A stretch of 64,000 nt of DNA from Bacteroidales bacterium. GTDB lineage: Bacteria; Bacteroidota; Bacteroidia; Bacteroidales; Lentimicrobiaceae. Location of the stretch: assembly GCA_016709025.1 (NCBI GenBank), contig JADJEQ010000009.1, positions 1 to 64,000 of the forward strand, written 5' to 3'. The notes below the pieces were generated by a model. That model worked only from the letters and a program-made list of their open reading frames with translations. It had not been told where the DNA came from and ran no database searches. This document shows positions 1 through 9,711 of this stretch, in pieces (within the stretch, counting starts at the first letter, position 1; each line of letters starts with the position of its first letter). Made by a program: the position numbers and the translations under genes.

Positions 1-329
1 TGTCATTACCGGCATGCATTGAGAACCAAATGCCGGTCCACCATATTCAATAACTGATAAACCATCGATCATAATATATGTACAACTATCATTGTAGTTT
101 ATCCATTGATCCTGATCTATCAGCGTATCAAATAAATCAAAATAATATTTCCCCATGCCACTTCTCTGGTAACCAACTTCAACCCTGTCTTGCGCATTAC
201 TGATTGAAATACAGCTTGCATTGTAAATTTTCTCTCTCAGAATAATCATCTCATAATCTTTCCAGTTAAGGATTTACATAACATCTTTGATTTCTGGTTG
301 TTGATATCGGTATTCCAGACCTGTATCAT
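1..329 (-). CDS. Hypothetical protein, partial at left edge, one frameshift
   Basis: This open frame is cut by the window edge. Its ATG (327-329) overlaps the TGA of the upstream lipoprotein gene (326-328) in an ATGA arrangement, so the two are probably translationally coupled. The first 23 or so codons run in one frame (starting MIQVWNTDINNQKSK). The reading then continues in another frame (KDYEMIILREKIYNAS...) which stays open to position 1. The switch is near 259-261, a short A/T run, and is restored by one extra base. No family is recognised and no signal peptide is seen. It is the last visible gene of the six-gene operon led by the caspase-like gene. Confidence 0.5.
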
Positions 330-1087
330 TTTCTCACTTTCTTCGCCTTTAATTTTAAAAACCCAAAAGTCAACCTTTTATAGTCTTTGAATTCCACATA
401 AACTGAATAATCCGTTGGAACAATGGATTTAAAATATTGTTTTGCCTCGTAAATTGCTTCCTTGTTGAAGAAGAATGCATCTTTAACCTCGTCAGGAGAT
501 ATGGTTGGGGAAATAAAATCCATCGATTGGGCTAAACTTGTTACGGGCAATTCCATTTCATCGTGGATTGCTCTTGTTGCAATTCCCAGGGGGTAGAAAA
601 GCAATGCAAAGCTGTCCTGTTTAAATTTTATGAATTCTGCAAATTCTTCAGAACTATTAAAAACGGTATCAAGTTCTAAACCAGATAAACAGAATAATTC
701 AACGGAGTCTTTTGCAATTGGTTTGAACTTAAAAAACACATATTTATCTTTTGTAAGTGAATCGCCAAACGCAACCTTGATATTCAGATATTCAGTATCA
801 TTGATCCTGGAGATAAATCCATGGCCGGTGTTCATATTCGTTAATAGATTGTTCTTTTCAAAAAGTCTGTAATAGGATCCAATCATCATTCCATCGTCAA
901 CAGGTTCAATGAATATTTTATAGATCCCCGATTGGCTCTTCAGGTTCCATTCTCCGGCGAGATTCCGGTCGATTTTTTCGTTTCCTTTTTTTGTAATCGG
1001 ATAATCAGAAGTAAAAGGGATACATCCGTTTAAAAGTAATAGTATAGCCAAAATATTGATATTCAATAGTATCTTCATGGTTTTCAT
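326..1087 (-). CDS. Predicted lipoprotein of unknown function
   Basis: A 253-residue protein with a short hydrophobic N-terminus ending in a lipobox (LLLLNGC, Cys at about residue 22). It is therefore probably exported and lipid-anchored in the inner or outer membrane. The rest is soluble-looking, with mixed charged and aromatic residues and no domain I recognise. It is one of the few undamaged genes in the left 18 kb. Its start lies 60 bases after the stop of the preceding gene, and its stop overlaps the start of the next one, so it belongs to the minus-strand caspase operon. Function unknown. Confidence 0.7.
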   Translation of the reverse strand: MKTMKILLNINILAILLLLNGCIPFTSDYPITKKGNEKIDRNLAGEWNLKSQSGIYKIFIEPVDDGMMIGSYYRLFEKNNLLTNMNTGHGFISRINDTEYLNIKVAFGDSLTKDKYVFFKFKPIAKDSVELFCLSGLELDTVFNSSEEFAEFIKFKQDSFALLFYPLGIATRAIHDEMELPVTSLAQSMDFISPTISPDEVKDAFFFNKEAIYEAKQYFKSIVPTDYSVYVEFKDYKRLTFGFLKLKAKKVRK

Positions 1088-1147
1088 CCTGTTGTCTGAT
1101 CTTCTTTTTTTATTTTTCTAAGGAGCCTTCGGTTTTGTTACATCGGA

Positions 1148-2001
1148 TTACTTTATCGAAATTTTAATCGCAGGCAGATTCCCGCAATTCTTAAAATAGC
1201 TTTGCAGGATTTTCTTAACAGTCTTCATATCATTCTTTAATCCAATGTCAAGCACTACGCTGTAGAGATTGTTCCCTGTTTCATGGATGCCACTGACATA
1301 CTCAATTGATTTACCTTTATTCTGTTCGTTCCACGCGGTTTTAAAATCAGAAAAAAAAGTGTCAATTGTTTCAATTTCACTGCTGTTTAACGGTTTTGAG
1401 AATGCAAATTCCAGGCTTAAATCGGGCAGTAAATGGTAATAATACTCAACATCAAAATTGAAGTGGGTTTTATCCTTTTTGTCGACCCGGTAAGGCCGTA
1501 TGTGCGAAAGAACTGCATGTAAAGGGAAATCTTCCGACCAATTAAATTCGACCGCACAATCGGAAATATCCTGTGTATGGATGACATTTAAGTCGCCTTG
1601 ATTGCCTGATTGCCAAACTATCCCGACGGTAATAGAGCAGGAGTCAGGCGTTACAAATTCGATTTTAGCGAAAACTTTGCTGTCAACAATTCTCTTTTCA
1701 GGGTCAATCATGCCAACAATCAGCAGGAAGTTATATTTCTCAAATAACCTGATACCCGTTCCCTGACTTCCTTTTGCAAACAGTTGTTCGCTGAGTGCCT
1801 TTTTGAAGGTTGGATGAAAGTCGCCTGCAAATTCGTCGAAAAACAATGTCCGGCCATATTCCATGTCAGGGATTTATTGAGGTTTTGCTTAATGGTAAGC
1901 AGCACCGGGCAGTTTTGTGTGCACGTCCTTCCACCCGTCATTAATACCGGTAAATTTAGAATCTTTCTCCATTCATACAAGCGCCCGGTAATGATTTGCA
2001 T
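1148..2001 (-). CDS. Hypothetical cytoplasmic protein, one frameshift
   Basis: Two overlapping frames appear to form one protein of about 284 residues. The first begins at an ATG at 1999-2001 (MQIITGRLYEWRKILNLPV) and runs to the codons for ...NKSLTW. The second continues EYGRTLFFDEFAGDF... to the stop at 1148. The switch is near 1862-1868; adding one base to the TGGAA stretch would restore a single frame. If the frameshift were real, translation could restart at the ATG at 1862-1864, giving 238 residues. There is no signal peptide or membrane segment, and no family is recognised. The start lies 16 bases after the upstream stop, which supports operon membership and the longer model. Confidence 0.6.
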
Positions 2002-2017
2002 TTGTTATCTGCAGCGA

Positions 2018-2592
2018 TTAATCACCTTTATAAGTCAATCTGTATTTGCTTTTTTTCCACTTGTTATTTTCAAAAATAAAGTAGGTTTCATACCCTCTGC
2101 AACTTCCTTTGAAGTCAATGCTTGTCTTCAGGTAAGCTTGTTTCATGTCGGATGAAAAGATCGGTTTTTCAAGCAACAGGCATGGTTGTGTAACAAAATC
2201 TTTATCAGGAATTAATATCATGGATATTGGCGGGTTCAATATAACCGACGAAGTAGTGTCCTCCCGCTGTTTTAGAACAAATGGATAATCGGTTTCCGCG
2301 AATGGGTTAAAAATTACTGCTTCTGACAAATATGTTGTTTTCCTGAGGAATCCCCTTTTGTTATTAGTCTTTTTTCTGATTGAGTCGGTAACAACCACCA
2401 AAGCGGCATAATGATTTACAACATACCGGATATCCGAATAGAGTGAATCTTTCAGTGCAAAAGCAATCAGTGATTGTGTTTGTAATTGCAGCGTTTTGTT
2501 GGTGTCATTAAGAATACGGCTACTGTCGGCAACAGGCTGCGCTGATAAGCCAGTTACGAATGCCAGTGAAAAAGAATACACAAGTATTTCAT
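2018..2592 (-). CDS. Hypothetical secreted protein, frameshift in signal peptide
   Basis: The long frame (2018-2581, 187 residues with a GTG start) lacks the beginning of a signal peptide. An ATG at 2590-2592 gives MKYLCILF in a neighbouring frame. Adding one base to the five-A run at 2569-2573 (T run on the coding strand) joins this to SLAFVTGLSAQ, making a complete type I signal peptide ending near Ala-Gln. The mature part (about 175 residues) has no domain I recognise. It follows the previous operon gene by about 30 bases and precedes the next by 16. The N-terminal correction is an inference. Confidence 0.55.
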
Positions 2593-2622
2593 CTTTATGG
2601 GATTACACCGGGGGCTGCGTGG

Positions 2623-3095
2623 CTATTCGTGCTTATGTTCCTTAAATATCTTGTCTATGAGGTAGAAAAGTGTATTATTGTCGGTTAAGTCGTAATAAGC
2701 AACTGATGGTTCTTCAACAGACCTGAGAATTATTTTGAACAACTGTTATTGCTTAAAACACATTCGTAAAGAGTTTTGTCCTTTTGAATTTTGATAGCAT
2801 ATGCGGCTATAAAAGGACAGGATTTTTTTACATCAAAAATATAATTACCGGAATTCAGCAATGATTTAACAATTTGCCTGTTTTCGCTTTTTAACAGGTT
2901 TATCTCGCTAAGGACTAAATAATCCAGGATGTATACAGAATCATTTTTGTTATCAGTGGGGTCTGTAGGAAAATTCGCAACCTGATAAAGAATAATTTTT
3001 GAATCTTTAAGAAGGGTTTTGTTAAAAACAGGGTTTTGCGATGACAGCATTGAAGATATCAACAATCCACAAATAAGAACAGATGTTTTTTTCAT
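2623..3095 (-). CDS. Hypothetical secreted protein, C-terminal frameshift
   Basis: The protein starts with a clear signal peptide (MKKTSVLICGLLISSMLSSQ). The first frame stops at 2730 after 121 residues. A second frame continues smoothly from about 2742 with FKIILRSVEEPSVAYYDLTD... to a TAG at 2623-2625. One added T in the AGTTG stretch joins them, giving about 158 residues. The ATG follows the caspase-gene stop by only two bases, which indicates tight co-transcription. No domain is recognised. Four Cys residues in the first frame could form disulfides in an exported protein. Confidence 0.55.
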
Positions 3096-3097
3096 TT

Positions 3098-4405
3098 TTA
3101 ATTCTGTGTTATTTTTACGTACTTAATTCCGTTCTGAACTTTACAATTCGGGCAGGAATTCGGTGATGTTTTATTTTTTGCATAAATCATAGAATTGCTT
3201 AATAAATTATTCCAATCGGGATTATTACTTAAAACACTTATTTCCTGTCTGAATGCCTCTAAAAAACTGCTTGTAAAGAAACCTCCGTTAGTATTATTGC
3301 TCCACGAGAATTCATTTGGGCTTGCCGCTGAAGCAATTCCACTGCCACTTGATTCTAAAATGAGTTTGGAAAGATTTGAGTAATTGAAGTTTTTATTTGA
3401 TCTCGTTGCCAGAAAACTTGAATTGGTAATTTGGTTAATTCCGACATTTGAATTACAACAATCGAATAACACCAGGGTTAATCGTGCGCCTTTGTGATAA
3501 AGTATTGTATATCGCTGATGCACTTATAGAAGTTTCAGCAGATAATTTTGGTAATTAATAGCCCTCAGATCCAATTGAGGATAATAATCCTCCTGGTCAT
3601 TCCACCGGAAGCCATGTCCTGTATATAAGAAAACAATTACATCGTTGGAACCGGTTGTTATTTCATTCATTTTATTGATAAGTTCAGACCTGGTAAATTT
3701 ATTTTCATCCACAATGTATTTTCTTATTGGGATGCTTAGTGCTTCTGCAATACCATCAAACTCAGAAACAATATTTCTCTTATCTACTGAACAACTCTGA
3801 CCAATATCGCCAATCAACGTATTTGCAACAACAAACAAATGTAAAGTCACCTCCCCCGAACTTTGAAAGTCATATGTATCGAATACATTAACATTATTAA
3901 TCGCCCCTAGAAAACTCAAATAGTCGGGATCATTGGAAGCGTAAAATTGTTTTAAATATGCATCGCTTATTTGGCTGATATCAAGGGTGTTAAAATATTC
4001 AACCAGGTAGATGTTCTCCAGATTAAACTCCGGATCAGTGGTATAAAATGGCTTTTCAGTAGTTTCATTTTCATTCCATATCCAGATAAAATGCTCAGGA
4101 TTATAGCCTTCATACAAATTGCCGGTTATAAAAGTTGGATTCTTGCCAATAAGGTACATATAATTTACACCATCCGAATTGCCCGTTATAGACTCATATT
4201 CTACATTAACAACACTATAAACATTTGACTGAGTGAATGGTATTCTCATGTAGCAATTGCTGTCACTGTAATAAACCATAAGTCCCAGATAAGTATTACC
4301 ACTCAAATCCTTGAACTTGGTTTCGTAAAAAGTTTGTGAGTTAACAAATAAACCTTGCAAAAACAACATTGCAAATAATAACGATTTGATAGTTTTTGTT
4401 TTCAT
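3098..4405 (-). CDS. Secreted caspase-like (C14) peptidase, interrupted by two frameshifts
   Basis: The first part (4405 to 3524, 293 residues) has a signal peptide (MKTKTIKSLLFAMLFLQGL), an uncharacterised N-terminal region of about 200 residues and the caspase His motif YTGHGF (His about residue 264). The second part (3523 to 3098) holds the Cys motif LFDCCNS. Caspase-fold enzymes are Cys proteases using this His-Cys dyad. Both parts lie in the same frame, separated by a TAA at 3524-3526. Between them a third frame encodes LPKLSAETSISASAIYNTL, which fits the expected linker before KGARLTLVLFDCCNS better. Two opposite one-base shifts (near 3545 and 3500) are therefore more likely than a true nonsense codon. 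It is the first gene of a six-gene operon. Target unknown. Confidence 0.75.
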
Positions 4406-5031
4406 TTTATGTTAATTTGTTTATGGTGAATAACTCCTTCATGTCATACAATTTAACTGATTGTAAACAATAGTCACTTTATTTTAAGAATCACGTCTGT
4501 CTTCCTGTGGCATTTAAGTCTAACTGTCTTTGTGTTTCATGCGCGTTGGTAATTATTCCCATTGCTTTGGGGCAAGATGCATAGACTCCGACAAAGTGGC
4601 GGTAAGGCAACGAATTATTGATATTTAATAATCTACAATTTAAATTGTATAACACAAAATTCAGATCACCAACCATTTATACATATTTAGCTGAGAAATG
4701 TGTAAATACTCACAACCATTTGCAGGCGTTAATCTTCTCTAATCCCAATATAATACCATTCAACTTTAACTCCCGAAAAATACAAAAAATAATTCTCACC
4801 AAAAACAAATTTTATTCTAACAAAATTAAATTTTGCCATATCAAAGCTGAAATTATCACAAGCTCAAAGTATTTTCATGGCATTGACTATTCTGATGCCT
4901 GATATGACGATCAGTTGTTTATGAAGTGCCTGTAAAATATATAAATCTTCCTGCCTGGTCTGTTAAAAAGCAGGTTCGGGCCTTCGTATCAGAAAGCACA
5001 ATAGGTATTTGCCTAGTTCTGCTGAGAAAAA
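4406..5031. other. AT-rich intergenic region upstream of the caspase operon
   Basis: About 625 bases between the caspase-like gene start and the GH2 gene end. It is AT-rich and contains a perfect 14-base palindrome (ACAATTTAAATTGT, 4635-4648) that could be an operator. A 61-codon frame at 4491-4676 (minus strand) has no recognisable features and is not called as a gene. Both flanking genes are on the minus strand, so this should hold the promoter of the caspase operon. Confidence 0.4.
4635..4648. promoter_or_regulatory. Perfect 14-bp palindrome, possible operator
   Basis: ACAATTTAAATTGT equals its own reverse complement. It lies about 230 bases upstream of the caspase-like start. Its role is inferred only from symmetry and position. 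Confidence 0.25.
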
Positions 5032-7456
5032 CTAATCCGCTGAATCAAAGGTGATTTTCCCTGTCTTCAGCCCATCGCCCGAAACAGTCAGTTCAATATT
5101 CCCCTTTTGGGTGGTGGATTGCACCAGTACCACCAGGCTTCCGCTGAAAGCCTGCATGGTCGGTTGATGGAAAACTTCCAGTGAGGTGGCATCGCCATTG
5201 CAGGCGGCACGGAAGCTTCCGGCGCCCTTTACTTTAAAATTCAGCCGGTTGCCGGCGGTGGGGCAGGGGTCGCCGTTTTTGTCCACGATGGTGGCCGTTA
5301 CATAACACAGGTCTTCGCCGTTGGCGGATATTGGTTTCGGTCGGCTTCAAGGCTTATATGGTGCGGTTTTCCGGCAGTTACCACCTGCTTTTCGGCCACT
5401 GGTTTACCGGCATCGTCGTAGGCCACTACTTTCAGGGTTCCGGGTTCGTATTTGACATCCATCCACATCAGGCGGTAGCGGTTTAAGTCCGTTGCATTGC
5501 TTTTGCGCTGTATGCCCTGACTTTTGCCGTTGATAAACAATTCTGCACTTTTATAGCTGGTGTATACAAACACCGGGGTGATTTCCCCTTCACGACCTTC
5601 ATGATTCCAGTGGGGCAGCACATGCAGGGTAGAATCCTTCGTGTTCCAGCGGCTACGGTAAAGATAATACCGGTCCTTGGGCAGGCCGGCCAGGTCGCAG
5701 ATACCGAAATAGGAGGAGCGCGAGGGCCACAGATTGTCGTAGGGAGTCGGCTCACCAAGGTAGTCAAACCCGGTCCACACAAACTCGCCGATGACCCAGG
5801 GCTTGTCATCCTGTAGAACGAAATCTTTGTCAGGAATGTTCGACCAGCTGCAGTATTCCAGGTCGTACGAAGAGCATTGGCGGGCGTTGTATATCCCACT
5901 GGCAGCATTCACCACCGGGTATTTGTAAACGCCCCGCGAACTAACGGTTGAAGCCGTTTCTGAGCCCAGGACAAAACCCTGCGGAAATTTCTCATAAGCT
6001 TCCTCATACAATTGAGTCCGGTAGTTCAGCCCGGGGACATCGAGGAGGGCACCAAAACCGCTTTCCATCACCGCTTTCACCTGGTCCATGCCAACGGTTA
6101 CCGGCCGGGTAGGGTCTTCGCGGTGAAAAATGTCCTGCAGCCACTTTGCTCTTTACCCCTGGCGTTGCCCCATTGATCGGGCACCTCATTGCCGGCGCTC
6201 CACATCACAATGCAGGGGTGGTTGCGGGTGGCCTGTACCAGGTTTACCACATCCTGTTCGGCCCATTCGTCGAAATAAAGGTTATATCCATTCTCTACCT
6301 TGGGCAGTTTCCACTCGTCGAAACTTTCGGCAAGGAAAAGGAAGCCCATTTCGTCGCACAACTCCAGCTGTTCGATCGAAGGCATGTTGTGGGAGGAGCG
6401 GATGGCATTGCAGCCCAGGTCCTTCAGAATGGTCAGTTGTCGTTTGAGGGCGGCCCTGTTTACGGCAGTGCCGATCGGCCCCAGGTCGTGATGCAGGCAC
6501 ACCCCTTTGAATTTGGTTGGTTTCCCGTTGAGCTCAAAGCCTTTTGCCGCCGTGTAGCTGATTTCGCGGATGCCGAAACTGACGGTTTCCGTATCTTTCA
6601 ACGCATTGCCTTCGTAGAGTTTCAGTTCGGCAGTGTATAGTTGCGGGGTTTCGGGGCTCCACAATTGCGGATAGTAGATGGCGATGTTCTGTTCGATTTC
6701 ATCCCCAAACCGGGCGGATGCATTGTTCTCGGAAACGACAATGCCTTCCGGGCTGCGGATGGTGGTTTTTATCATAAGGTTTTCACCCTGAACCTGTGAT
6801 CGGATATTGACTTTGGCAATACTTGCCGAGATAAAAAGGGGTGGTGATAAATGCCCCCAATGTTTAAAAGAGGTCTGTTCCTTTACGATGATACTGACTT
6901 TGCGGTAGAGGCCGGCTCCGGGATACCAGCGTGAAGAGAATTCATGGTTTTCAAGCCGCACGGCAATGGTATTCTCTTTGCCTTGCCGGATCAGGCCGGT
7001 GATATCGAAGTAGAAGTAGCTGTAGCCGTAGGGTCGGTTGCCGGCTTTTTGTCCGTTCACATAAACTTCGGCATTGCTCATGGCGCCGTCGAAGGCGATG
7101 AGTACCTGCTGTTTGCCGGTAAATTCAGGCAGGCTCAGGTTGGTTCGGTACCAGCCCACCCCGGTAAACGGCAAAGCGCCGGTTCTGCCGGTTTTCTCGC
7201 TGGCTGTTTCTTCGTTGTTCTGCACAATCTGAACGGTCTGTTTGTCAATTTCCTTATCGAACGGTCCGTAAATGGCCCAATCGTGAGGCACCGTAACCGT
7301 TTGCCAGCCGCTGTCGTCAAAGCCGGGTTCCTGCGCAGATACCTGCTCGCCGCGGGTAAACTTCCATGAATCAAGATCTTTCACCACACGGGTCTGTGCA
7401 TTGACCATTAAACCGGAGGCAAGAAGGAAAAGGAGGAGAGCGTTTTTGAAAATCAT
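5032..7456 (-). CDS. Secreted GH2 beta-galactosidase, two frameshifts
   Basis: A glycoside hydrolase family 2 enzyme of about 808 residues, read in three segments. The start is the ATG at 7454-7456, which gives a signal peptide (MIFKNALLLFLLASGLMV-NAQ). Domains in order are the sugar-binding jelly roll (including VTVPHDWAIYGPFD and VGWYRTNLSL), the immunoglobulin-like domain, the TIM barrel and C-terminal Ig-like domains. The acid/base motif is MWSAGNEVPDQWG and the nucleophile region is WVIGEFVWTGFDYLGEP. Breaks occur near 6145 and 5331; each is repaired by one added A in a short A run. It acts in the periplasm or at the surface, removing terminal beta-galactose or a related sugar. It lies beside the SusCD/PNGase locus and could trim N-glycan galactose. 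Confidence 0.92.
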
Positions 7457-7917
7457 ATGCAGAAGTTTATTATTACATAAGTCCGGCAAATTTAAGAATC
7501 TCGCAATCCTGCCCGACGGCAAGCGGGGACGCAAAGACGCAAAGATATTTTTATTGATGTTTGATACTTTCGAAGTTGATTTTCAACGATTTGAAAATTA
7601 AATTTTCTTAAACTTAAGGATTGTCTGGATGATCTTTGTGCATACCATATGACACAAGCCGCTTTATAAATGGTATTAACCAAAAGTCTGGTTTTTATTT
7701 TCAAAAGTAAACAATTATGGATACAAATAAGTGTTGCTGTAAGGGGACATGCAGTATTATTTTAAGGCAAAAGCTCAAAGTCTAAAGTTTACCCGCCACA
7801 ACGAAGTGAAGGCGGGCTTAAAGCTCAAAATAAAATTGAATTTTAATATTTAGTCTGAGAAACTTCCCTGAGCATCCCCGGGCTGGCGGGGCTGGCGCTC
7901 TAGCGTGTGCCCCCGTG

Positions 7918-8039
7918 CAAAGCCACAGGGCGCGAATCAAGTCAGGCCTGAGGAGATTGTATCCTGATGCAGTAACGTCTGGCAAGGGTTCGCGCCCTGT
8001 GTAAGTCCGGCCGGAGCACAAAATGCTAGAGGATTCCAA
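7918..8039. repeat. Structured repeat, copy A
   Basis: The unit starts caaagccacagggcgcgaat and ends ctagaggattcca. Near-perfect inverted arms CACAGGGCGCGAATC (7924-7938) and GGTTCGCGCCCTGTG (7987-8001) enclose about 48 bases, so it could fold as a long hairpin. Two other copies lie at 8135-8315 and 10144-10264. It is a REP- or MITE-like candidate with no ORF. Confidence 0.7.
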
Positions 8040-8134
8040 CTTCCCAACCATTCCAAATTTTCCCCCCCCACAAAGGGGGAGAAACATTCCAATATTCCTT
8101 ATTCGCATCCCCGGGCAGGCTGGCGTGCCCCTCG

Positions 8135-8315
8135 CAAAGCCACAGGGCGCGAATCAAGTTTAGGCTGGACCCTGAGCATCCCGGTCGCCTGGGCTCGCAG
8201 ATGATGCCCCCGCGACAAGCGGCTGGAGGAGAATGGTTCCTGTTGCAGTAATATCAGGCAAGGATTCGCGCCCTGTGTTAGTCTGGCCGGAGCACAAAAT
8301 GCTAGAGGATTCCAA
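8135..8315. repeat. Structured repeat, copy B with internal insertion
   Basis: Same unit as copy A, with perfect 15-base inverted arms (8141-8155 and 8263-8277). It is about 60 bases longer than copies A and C because of an inserted segment near 8168-8226 (ccctgagcatcccgg...cccccgcgacaa). That segment resembles the DNA flanking copy A at 7867-7917. Confidence 0.7.
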
Positions 8316-8380
8316 CTTCCCAACATTCCAACATTCCAATATTCCTTTATTCCATCATTCCATCATTCCCCGGCAAGGTC

Positions 8381-9711
8381 TTATCCGGAAACAACAATTT
8401 TAATATGCCCGCGTCTTAGATTCGACCTGAAGCTAACCAGGTAAACACCGGGACTGCATTTACTGAAGTTCAGCAATAGCTTCTGATCACCGGTAATTGC
8501 TGAATAATCGCCAGGTGGAAGAATTGAACCGGCCATATCCATTACCGAAATGCTGACATTTGTTTCTCCAGGTAGCAGGCTAATGGTAGTAATGTCTTTC
8601 ACCGGATTGGGGAAAGCTTCCGGTGCCTGATTGATGTTGAATGCTCCAACGGCTGTATAGATGGAAGGATGCAACAGCAACGAATCCAGAAATATCATTA
8701 ACCTGTCAAAATATACATCCGGCATCGAGTGTCCTGCTTTATGGCTGAAAAACTCGAAGCTCAGTTCATACTCAATCAGCGAATCGCGCAAGGTCAGATT
8801 GGGAAAATAAGCCATCGTTTCATCGCCTGTGCCGCATCCAAAAAGAATACTAACACTGTCGGAAGGACTCAGTTCATTGATCTCTTTCGCGATGTCATAG
8901 GTTTTCCATTTATTATAAACCGAATCAATCATGTTGGCCCAGGGATCAAATGGGTACTCCACAATTCTGGGATTGATGTAAGTTTGATTTGAATTTTCAT
9001 CGGGCGAGAAACCGCTCGCGGCCAGAAACATGCTTCGGGTAAAGAAGCCGGGAATGATATTGGGATCTTCCGAATTGAATCCATAAAAATCATAGAAATA
9101 GGGTGGTTCACCGTTTTCGAGCATAATCATCAGTCTTACTGCCGGCATCCACACATCGTTGTTCACCTGCCCGGCATGTGCCGATAGTACTCTGAACCGG
9201 TCTTTGTGATGAATGCCTATCCGGAACGCTCCATAGGCACCCAGCGATTGCCCGAAAGTGCCCGTGCATTTTTCTCAGGGATTGCCCTGAAGCTGGTTTC
9301 AATCCAATCCACCACATCAAATGCGGCATAGTCTTCAAAGTTGCCGGTCAGGGTCGAGTTCACATAGACTCCACAGCCAAATGGTAATACAGAGTGGTCG
9401 GCACAAACGATGATAACCGGTCTGATAGTGCCCGACTCAAGCAACTGATCCAGCCGTACCTGGCTTGAATTAAGGGATTCATGATTTCCTCCCCAGCCAT
9501 GAAGGTAATAAATGGTGGAGTATTGCTGATCCGACTCTTTGTAGTAATCGTCGGGAAGGAAAACCGTTACATTCCTTACCTCTTTCAGGGATGGACTGTA
9601 AAATGAGGTATCAACTTTAATAAACTGGGCAAAGAGACGATTTTGAGCAGTCAGTGAGAGAGTCAGGATCATTACAATTTCGATGCAGTAAACGGGGTAT
9701 TTTTTCATCAT
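8381..9711 (-). CDS. Secreted esterase (alpha/beta hydrolase) with T9SS tail, one frameshift
   Basis: The N-terminus is a signal peptide (MMKKYPVYCIEIVMILTLSL). It is followed by an esterase-D/feruloyl-esterase-like fold: oxyanion-region motif YYLHGWGG, then the Ser elbow SGQSLGAYGAF. The elbow is only intact after adding one base at the CCC run 9251-9253 (GGGG expected on the coding strand). The sequence then reads RIGIHHKDRFRVLSAHAG into the second frame. The C-terminal 80 residues (AFPNPVKDITTISLLPG... ending IKIVVSG) are a T9SS type A sorting domain, so the enzyme is probably exported to the surface or medium. The natural ester substrate is unknown; deacetylation of glycans is possible given the neighbouring GH2 and SusCD genes. 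Confidence 0.82.

Larger units (their letters stand above)
7457..8380. other. Intergenic region with structured repeats
   Basis: About 920 bases with no convincing gene. It contains 'cgcaaagacgcaaag' short repeats (about 7530), an 'aagctcaaagtctaaagtttacccg...gcgggcttaaagctcaaa' element (about 7770-7830, repeated at 10319-10378), and copies A and B of a structured 120-base repeat. Near 8325-8370 there is a run of 'attccaacattcc' microrepeats. Confidence 0.6.

Noticed and set aside
4491..4676. 61-residue minus-strand frame before the caspase gene
   Set aside because: It is short, with no signal peptide or family, and lies in AT-rich DNA. A GTTAGAC motif on the minus strand suggested an integron attC site, but no matching partner core was found at the right distance.
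6130..7369. Several plus-strand open frames inside the GH2 gene
   Set aside because: They are antisense shadows of a well-supported GH2 coding region.
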